From Dallia pectoralis (taxonomy: Eukaryota; Chordata; Actinopteri; Esociformes; Umbridae), in the NCBI GenBank assembly GCA_029465975.1, contig CM055748.1, positions 10,061,300-10,125,299 of the forward strand: a stretch of DNA of 64,000 nt, given 5' to 3'. Every line of letters starts with the position of its first letter. The stretch's first letter is position 1. Both the position numbers and the translations under genes were made by a program. Positions 57,150-64,000 of this stretch are shown here, one piece after another. A model generated the notes under the pieces. It saw nothing but the letters and a program-made list of their open reading frames with translations, made no database searches and had not been told where the DNA came from.

Positions 57150-60100
57150 CTAGATGAGGAGTGCTGACTGGACCAGATCAGGCTGGTAGGTAGTGTTAGG
57201 GGTCACATTACTCCAGCCTGCAGTCTGATTCCGCCATGAGCTGATTGGTAGAGGCAGGAGGACGTGGAGACTGGTCCCCACAGACAGGATGGCAATGGCA
57301 GCCAGCATAGTGATGCCTCTCCTCAGAACCAGCTGGGTGGTGGAGAGTCGCAGTGGGGGCCTCTCATTGCCCCGTTGCACATCTGAGGCCCCGTTACTTT
57401 CCAATAGGTCATCCTGGTCTTCAGTGATTACTGGGGTGTAGACGTTTAATGTCTCCATGGGGAAGCAGGCACATTTTCAATTTCCGAGTGTATCATGAAA
57501 CAATATGAAAACTGTGACTTGGGTAACATGTTTCAACTCACCGACTCGTTGTTTTCTGTGTGATCGGGCGCAACTATACTCCTCATTGACACCATGTGTC
57601 TAGTCTTTCCAGCTCGTTTCACCGCCTGTAAGAGACGGATAAACTGTTAACGGACAAAGACCCGCATGAATAAAGATTTCCGTGAAGCCAGTCTCTTTGA
57701 GGTCTCTGTATGTCCCAGGCCAATGAAAAGACATTGACAATGTACCTTCTCTGTCATTTTCTCCCAGTTGAGCCTGAATATGACGGTGATGAAGAAGAGT
57801 GACTGCAGACTGACAGCAACACACAGGCCTAGCCAGAACCCTGGGGGAGAAATGGGGGAGAAAAATGAGTGAGGCTTTGGACACATTCAGTCAGCGTCAA
57901 CACTGAAAACCTGTTATTCATTATTCTAATTGTCACGGAACGGCGAATTTACAATTCTAAATGCATAATTCTCTTGCAAGCAGGTAACGAGTCATTGAAC
58001 AAGATTAAAGACATCTGGTTTCGAAGTGGCAGGCTAAAATATGCTTCATAAAAGTCTGAAATAAATCCATACCCAGGACCCTGAGGCCGGCTGCAAACAT
58101 CAATGAAATGCCTATTGGGAGGCCGACACAGTAGTAGGTGATGAGATTAGCAATCGCTGCTATCTTCTGTCTGCCCGTCCCAAGGAGGATGCCCATACAC
58201 ACACACTGGGATAGAAACATCTAAGATTAGTGGATGACACACTGGGATAGAAACATCTGAGATTAGTGGATGACACACTAGGATAGAAACATCTGAGATT
58301 AGTGGATGACACACTGGGATAGAAACATCTGAGATTAGTGGATGACACACTGGGATAGAAACATCTGAGATTAGTGGATGACACACTGGGATAGAAACAT
58401 CTGAGATTAGTGGATGACACACTGGGATAGAAACATCTGGGATTAGTGGATGACACACTGGGATAGAAACATCTGGGATTAGTGAATGACACACTGGGAT
58501 AGAAACATCTGAGATTAGTGGATGACACACTGGGATAGAAACATCTGAGATTAGTGGATGACACACTGGGATAGAAACATCTGGGATTAGTGGATGACAC
58601 ACTGGGATAGAAACATCTGAGATTAGTGGATGACACACTGGGATAGAAACATCTGGGATTAGTGGATGACACACTGGGATAGAAACATCTGAGATTAGTG
58701 GATGACACACTGGGATAGAAACATCTGAGATTAGTGGATGACACACTAGGATAGAAACATCTGAGATTAGTGGATGACACACTAGGATAGAAACATCTGG
58801 GATTAGTGGATGACACACTAGGATAGAAACATCTGGGATTAGTGGATGACACACTAGGATAGAAACATCTGGGATTAGTGGATGACACACTGGGATAGAA
58901 ACATCTGGGATTAGTGGATGACACACTAGGATAGAAACATCTGGGATTAGTGGATGACACACTGGGATAGAAACATCTGGGATTAGTGGATGACACACTA
59001 GGATAGAAACATCTGAGATTAGTGGATGACACACTAGGATAGAAACATCTGGGATTAGTGGATGACACACTAGGATAGAAACATCTGGGATTAGTGGATG
59101 ACACACTGGGATAGAAACATCTGGGATTAGTGGATGTTCACATGCAGAGTGCAACAGTTTCGGCTGGCTGTCACAAAGTTCCATATCTCAACTGTCATTG
59201 AATCAAATTCCACATAATTCTGGATTTTTTATTTTTTATTAAAAGAATAACTGTGTTCTTCAAACTTAGTTTTTTTCCTAAAAGAATCCTAAATTTTTTT
59301 GCAATTACAGCCTTGCAGACCTTTGGCATACATGTAGTTGTCAATTTGTTGAGGTAATCTGAAAATCTTGCGTCCTGAAGCACCTAGATGGGCACTTCTT
59401 GCATAGCATACAGTCAAACAGCCCCCACAACAGCTCAATAAGGCTGAGATCTGGTGACTGTGTTGGCCATTCCATCATTAGAGACAGAATGCCGCCTGAC
59501 TCCTTCCCTAAATAGTTCCCTACATAGTTTGGAGCTGAGGTGTGTGCCATTTTCCTTTTGTATTAGGAAATTGGCTCCAATCAAGCACTGTCCACCGGGT
59601 ATGACAGGGCGAAATTGAGTGATAGCCTTCTTTCTTACCCTGTACAAATTTCCCACTTTACCACCACCAAAGCGCCCCAGATAATCACATTCTTGAAAGT
59701 AAAATCCAGCACTCCTCCATGTTCCTTTTTGTGATCTGAATCTTTATCTGTCCACTGTCTCTGTTATTTAGCGAATCTTAATTTTTCTTTGCAACTCAGC
59801 CTAGAAGGCCAGCATCCCATAGCCTCTACCTAACTGTTGATGTTGAGACTAACGTTTTACTATTTGCTGCCAGTAGAGGACCTATAAAGACGTCTGTTTC
59901 TCAAACTAGACACTTTAATCCCACTCCTGGTTCAATTCCGGTTAGAGCCAGTTTGCGCTGTTCTGTAAAGGTCGTAGTACACAGCGCTGTACGAGATCTT
60001 CAGTTTCATGGCAATTTCTCGCATCGACAAGCTTTCATTTCTCAGATCAAGAATAGACCGACCAGTTTAAGAAGAAGAAAGTTCTTTCTTTCTGGCCATT

Positions 60101-61563
60101 TCGATCCTGTAATTGAACCCACAATTGCTGAGCGGTACCGTCAATTTGTTATTGTAGGAAAATAGTTTTAAACCCATCGAGTGCACTCACCACCAGACCA
60201 TCAAAGAACTGTAGGACACTGTACACAGTCAGAATCTGTGACACCAGCTCTATAATCTGTCTGAAAAGGGATGAAATAAATATTTCTGAGATGCACTTGT
60301 TTCTCGATTCAACCATTATGACGACGATACGCGGACTCCACTTACTGATCAGATGTGAACATGAAAGCAATCACTGTTTTGGTGGACAACAGCACGATCC
60401 CCTGAACAACTGCCATCGCACCTAAAGCATATAGGATGAAGAATAATGACACGTTTATCAAACGTTTGACTTTTTGGTACATTTGCCAGTTTTCTTGTTC
60501 ACCTATACAGAGAGAGTGAGGGACTTACTGTACATGTATTAGTGTGTATGACATACCCTTCACTTTTTCCACATTTTGTACATTATTCAAAATATTAAAT
60601 ATATCATATATATGTAGAGATTTTAAAATCAATAATCCAAACAGAACACCCAATTATGGCCAAGCAAAGAAGACAGAAACGCCGAAGCCATCCAGACTAA
60701 GGCCCTTCTCCCTCTATTGCTCAGTTGTTCTGAGCTAAATGAAGAGTATCATTGGTTTTTAGGCTTCTTTCAGTTAGAAATGATGGAGGCCACGGTGTAA
60801 TTGGGAACCTACAATACTGCAGAAATGTTTTGGTAAACTTCCTGTTTGATGGCTCAACAGGCAATTCCTTCAACCTCATGGCTCAGTTTTAGCATTGTCA
60901 AGTGTGATTTTCAAAATAAAGTCCAATAAATTGGATTTACCACAGATGGAAAAGCAAGTTTGAAAAACATAAATAAAGGACAAGGACAAACGGTGTACAT
61001 TTAAACAATACTGTACATCTAAACGAATAGGTAGCAGAAAAAAACAGGAGTACAATTGGATGACATGGGAACTTGACCGTTTGGTTGCCATGGCACCCTG
61101 TTTAGCATGCCATTGTGCTCTCCTCTTATATATGATCATGTCCATTTCATGTTTAAACTATTTGTTCATCTCCTAATCTATTCATTGGGAAAATCAGACT
61201 TACATAACCCTAGTATATGTGCTGTGACACGTGTTGCTGAAGTTACTGTAAACCACGTTTGGAGGAAACTCTATTTGAAATACAATATTATCCCAATGGA
61301 GATTGATTTGGAATGAATAGATTCAATCTTTATTCTCTTTTTGAAAATGTCTGTAATGTAACAGTAATGTGAGTGGACTAATTTAAAATGTAGCCAGGAC
61401 AGGTTAAATCCCATATTTCCATGATGGGTGTTGTGGTAATAATAATGACTGAAGAGTCAGGACAACCTTCTAACATCCCATACAGAAGGAAACACCCTAC
61501 ACAGACAGTGGTTATGTATACTTCACTTTACCAGAGAGCCGCCCACTACTGTTCTGATAAGGG

Positions 61564-61626
<63 letters not shown>

Positions 61627-63692
61627 TGTGTCTGTGTCTGTGTCTGTGTGTCTGTGTGTGTGTGTGTGTGTGTGACAAACCTGAGAGAGTGAGAGACACC
61701 TTGCTAGTGAGAATGGCGCCGGCTTTGTCTCCAGCTCCTAAAGCGTTTCCCACACGGACACATGCTGCAGCCTGGACCCCCAGGGGGAACTTTAGCACAA
61801 GACACACAACGCATTAACTACATGCATCATAGACCGCTGTAGAGCCTGGTACAGTGCCAGTCTGTGACCGTCTCCAGATACGCATTAACTACATGCATCA
61901 TAGACCGCTGTAGAGCCTGGTACAGTGCCAGTCTGTGACCGTCTCCAGATACGCATTAACTACATGCATCATAGACCGCTGTAGAGCCTGGTACAGTGCC
62001 AGTCTGTGACCGTCTCCAGATACGCATTAACTACATGCATCATAGACCGCTTTGGCGTCGGCATTTGGAAAGCCAGAGTGTGCCCTCACAAATACACGAC
62101 TATCATGTATTTATTTCATTTTTTCAGGTCCTTGTTTTTGGGTGTGTACGCTGTGTCTGTTTACGTTTGGGTGTGTGGGTATGTGGATGGGTGGGGTGGT
62201 CATTGGGACTGCTATGGGATTGGGTGGGGGAATAAAGGGCAGTGGTCTACTCTGAGTGCTAACCTTCATTTCTACCAATGTCCGCTGTTCAATAAATAAT
62301 AAAAAATAATAATACACGACTTCCCTAACCGAAGTGCTTCAGTCGTGCCACAGTCTGCATGTCTGAAAAGGGTAAAGTCTAATCACGCCTCGGAGTTGAT
62401 TTCATTTTCTGTTATTCTTCAACCTATAAGAGATTAGACTGGATAACCAGGGCACTGGGTTTAGTTTCCACGATGGGAGTTCGTGTTTCGGTGTAAAGAC
62501 GTCTGTCTGGTACCATGTAGTTGATGAAAGCCAGCATTATAACTAAATGCTGAGCAGCCAGATCCACCTCACTCAGCATGCCTGAGGACGAGAGAGCAAG
62601 AACAGAAAGAGACAGTGCAGGTTACATGCGAATAATAACGTGTGTTAGAGGCTTCTGAATGCGTCCATTCGTAGGTGTTGAAATGTACCTGCAAGGAATC
62701 CTCCAAGTTCATAGACCCACCATTCAAAACATAACATCAGTGTACTTGGGATGGCCAGTTTCATGTACGAGCCCCATTCCTGCAGCGCATCTGTGGTCCA
62801 ACCTGTAGGGGGAGACAAAGTTATTTTAATGTTAAACCAAATGGGTCAATTGGATTTTCTGAAAACCAGGGTCGCAGTCATTAGGCATGATCAGGTCGAG
62901 TCATCTCAACTGTTTTCTTACCTTCCCATGTTTTCAAGTGCAGCTTCTTCCAGACAATGTAAGCAAACAAGAATGCACATATGTAGAGCTGGGAAAGGGC
63001 ATTGGCAGCTGCAGAACCTCTGTCGAATAAACATGCACAAACAAACATAAATAGATTGCAGGTGAGGATGATTATCATACTGAAATCTGTTTACTGTTGT
63101 GGATGAGGCAGATTATGCGTGTCTTCTGTGTGTGTCTACTGTGTGTGTCTCCTGTGTGTGTCTCCTGTGTGTATCTCCTGTGTGTGTCTACTGTGTGTGT
63201 CTTCTGTGTGTGTCACCTGTGTGTGTCTCCTGTGTGTGTCTCCTGTTTGTGTCTCCTGTGCGTGTCTCCTGGGTGTGTCTCCTGTGTGTGTCTCCTGTGT
63301 GTGTCTCCTGTGTGTGTCTCCTGTGTGTGTCTTCTGTGTGTGTCACCTGTGTGTGTCTCCTGTTTGTGTCTCCTGTGCGTGTCTCCTGGGTGTGTCTCCT
63401 GTGTGTGTCTCCTGTTTGTGTCTCCTGTGCGTGTCTCCTGGGTGTGTCTCCTGTGTGTGTCACCTGTGTGTGTCTCCTGTGTGTGTCTCCTGTGTGTGTC
63501 TACTGTGTGTGTCTTCTGTGTGTGTCTCCTGTGTGTGTCTCCTGTTTGTGTCTCCTGTGCGTGTCTCCTGTGTGTGTCTTCTGTGCACACCTACATAACT
63601 CCCAGGTCCATCCAGTAGAGCAGAATGTAGTTTGTCACCAAGTTGGCTACATTTGCTGCTGCCGCTGTGTACATCTGAGGCAGTATTATCCC
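57150..63692 (-). CDS. slc47a1: slc47a1, MATE-type multidrug and toxin extrusion transporter (3' part)
   Basis: Eleven exons in transcript order: 63692-63595, 63019-62922, 62802-62689, 62581-62514, 61789-61681, 60421-60346, 60260-60191, 58205-58073, 57840-57746, 57625-57542, 57452-57150. Phases match; 1248 nt, 415 residues plus stop. Compared with human MATE1 (570 aa) about 150 N-terminal residues (first helices) lie beyond the right edge. Signatures: GIILPQMYTAAAANVANLV, VIGSAAANALSQLY, the LCFEWWVYELGGF helix keeping both glutamates of human LCMEWWAYEVG, CVRVGNALGAGD, YYCVGLPIGISLMF and LVLRRG before a final helix. It exchanges organic cations for protons at apical membranes of kidney and liver cells. 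The protein ends with a tail of about 35 residues carrying three N-glycosylation sequons (NQT, NVT, NTT). An slc47a2-like paralogue cannot be excluded. Confidence 0.92.
58206..59140 (-). repeat. 36-bp minisatellite, about 26 copies, carrying copies of an slc47a1 acceptor
   Basis: On the transcribed strand each unit reads CATCCACTAATCTCAGATG then TTTCTATCCCAGTGTGT. It thus holds a branch-point-like CACTAAT, a pyrimidine stretch and CCCAG|TGTGT. The unit nearest the exon supplies the real acceptor (AG at 58207-58206) of the exon 58205-58073. All copies are nearly identical; the period is divisible by three, so both strands stay open. Confidence 0.97.
59190..60175 (-). mobile_element. Tc1-like transposon remnant in slc47a1 intron
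   Basis: The minus strand encodes MEWPTQSPDLSLIELLWG, then KKCPSRCFRTQ and, farther upstream, HLSSKLCRELFREG. These are the 3' third of a Tc1-like DDE transposase (SPDLNPIELLW-type motif). Frames are broken. The copy lies between the minisatellite and the exon at 60260-60191. Confidence 0.8.
60428..61560. other. slc47a1 intron between exons 61681 and 60421
   Basis: AT-rich intronic DNA. No exon or complete repeat recognised apart from the TG tract at its 5' end. Confidence 0.4.
61564..61674 (+). repeat. (TG)n/(TGTC)n microsatellite next to an slc47a1 donor
   Basis: About 110 bp of TG repeats with TGTCTG interruptions. On the transcribed strand it begins about 6 bases after the donor CTCAG|GTTTGT at 61681/61680. 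Confidence 0.95.
61810..62052 (+). repeat. 71-bp tandem repeat, about 3.4 copies, slc47a1 intron
   Basis: Near-perfect units starting CGCATTAACTACATGCATCA at 61810, 61881, 61952 and 62023. On the transcribed strand the array ends about 20 bases before the acceptor of the exon 61789-61681. It therefore includes the probable branch-point region (TAGTTAATGCG). Confidence 0.93.
63115..63590 (+). repeat. TCTCCTGTGTGTG short tandem repeat, slc47a1 intron
   Basis: About 475 bp of 12-bp units of GTGTGTCTCCTG with TTCTG, ACCTG and GCGTG variants. On the transcribed strand it begins a few bases after the donor GTTAT|GTAGGT at 63595/63594. Open frames are low complexity. Confidence 0.95.
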
Positions 63693-64000
63693 CTGGGAAT
63701 AGAAACTCACAGGTTTATATCTGCAAACCTGCTGCCCTGACTGGACTCATGTGCTCCAAGGCCTGACCTGAGACCCTAAGTAGGTCATTTGGTTATCTGT
63801 CAGGGTTTAGTTCTGAAACTGACGGACCAGGCTGGGAGTTCATCTGGATTTGACTGGATTTTGATTTGCTTTCAATTTAAACTGAAGAATAAGCTTTTAA
63901 AAAAATCTGAAAAAAATTGTTTTCCCCACCTTTCTGTCTGTAAAATGTATGTAAAATGCATTTGTTTTAAGGAAAATGTTATTGACAACTAGAAGTTGGC
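63693..64000. other. slc47a1 upstream intron to the right edge
   Basis: The exon preceding 63692 (expected to end near KYLLNQ) was sought on the minus strand and not found, so it lies outside the window. Confidence 0.5.

Noticed and set aside
58147..59184. 345-codon minus-strand open frame joining the 36-bp array to the slc47a1 exon
   Set aside because: It reads the exon in the wrong frame; the correct frame of the exon 58205-58073 is established by matching phases on both sides.

Overview
The window reads as a vertebrate nuclear chromosome, almost certainly a teleost fish. Genes have many short GT-AG exons, the proteins align along their whole length with known vertebrate families, and the intervening DNA carries fish-type repeats (Tc1-like, hAT, Harbinger, THAP-type elements, tRNA-derived SINEs, a solo LTR) and many micro- and minisatellites. 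Species is not determined. Family assignments come from recognising the protein sequences, not from a database search.

Layout. 1-1967 (minus): the first three coding exons of rpa1 (replication protein A large subunit), truncated by the left edge, with an E2F-type promoter near 2080. 3740-16893 (plus): wdr81, 11 coding exons, 2072 codons, a BEACH plus WD40 endosomal protein, preceded by E-box/CLEAR-like motifs. 20387-29165 (plus): serpinf2 (alpha-2-antiplasmin), 8 coding exons, 492 codons, with a 4-kb minisatellite in its last intron. 29700-37300: two minisatellites flanking a cluster of DNA transposon remnants, then a Tc1-like remnant. 38108-48469 (plus): an SLC13 sodium/carboxylate cotransporter (slc13a5/a2 type), 12 exons, 583 codons. 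49083-49261: a palindromic MITE in its probable 3' UTR. 49.4-57 kb: gene-poor DNA with a Tc1 scrap, a complete-ended hAT element (53547-55517) and a broken small ORF. 57150-63692 (minus): slc47a1 (MATE-type cation/proton exchanger), 11 downstream exons, with its 5' exons beyond the right edge.

The genes do not form a pathway. WDR81 acts in endosome maturation and autophagy, alpha-2-antiplasmin is a secreted plasmin inhibitor, and SLC13 and SLC47 proteins move dicarboxylates/citrate and organic cations in liver, kidney and gut.

The most striking signal is the relation between tandem arrays and splice sites. In serpinf2 intron 7 about 70 copies of a 57-bp unit each contain a full copy of the acceptor of the last exon plus the first 15 bases of that exon, and the functional acceptor is simply the last unit. 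In slc47a1 about 26 copies of a 36-bp unit each contain a copy of the acceptor of the exon at 58205-58073. Several other arrays begin or end within about 25 bases of a splice site.
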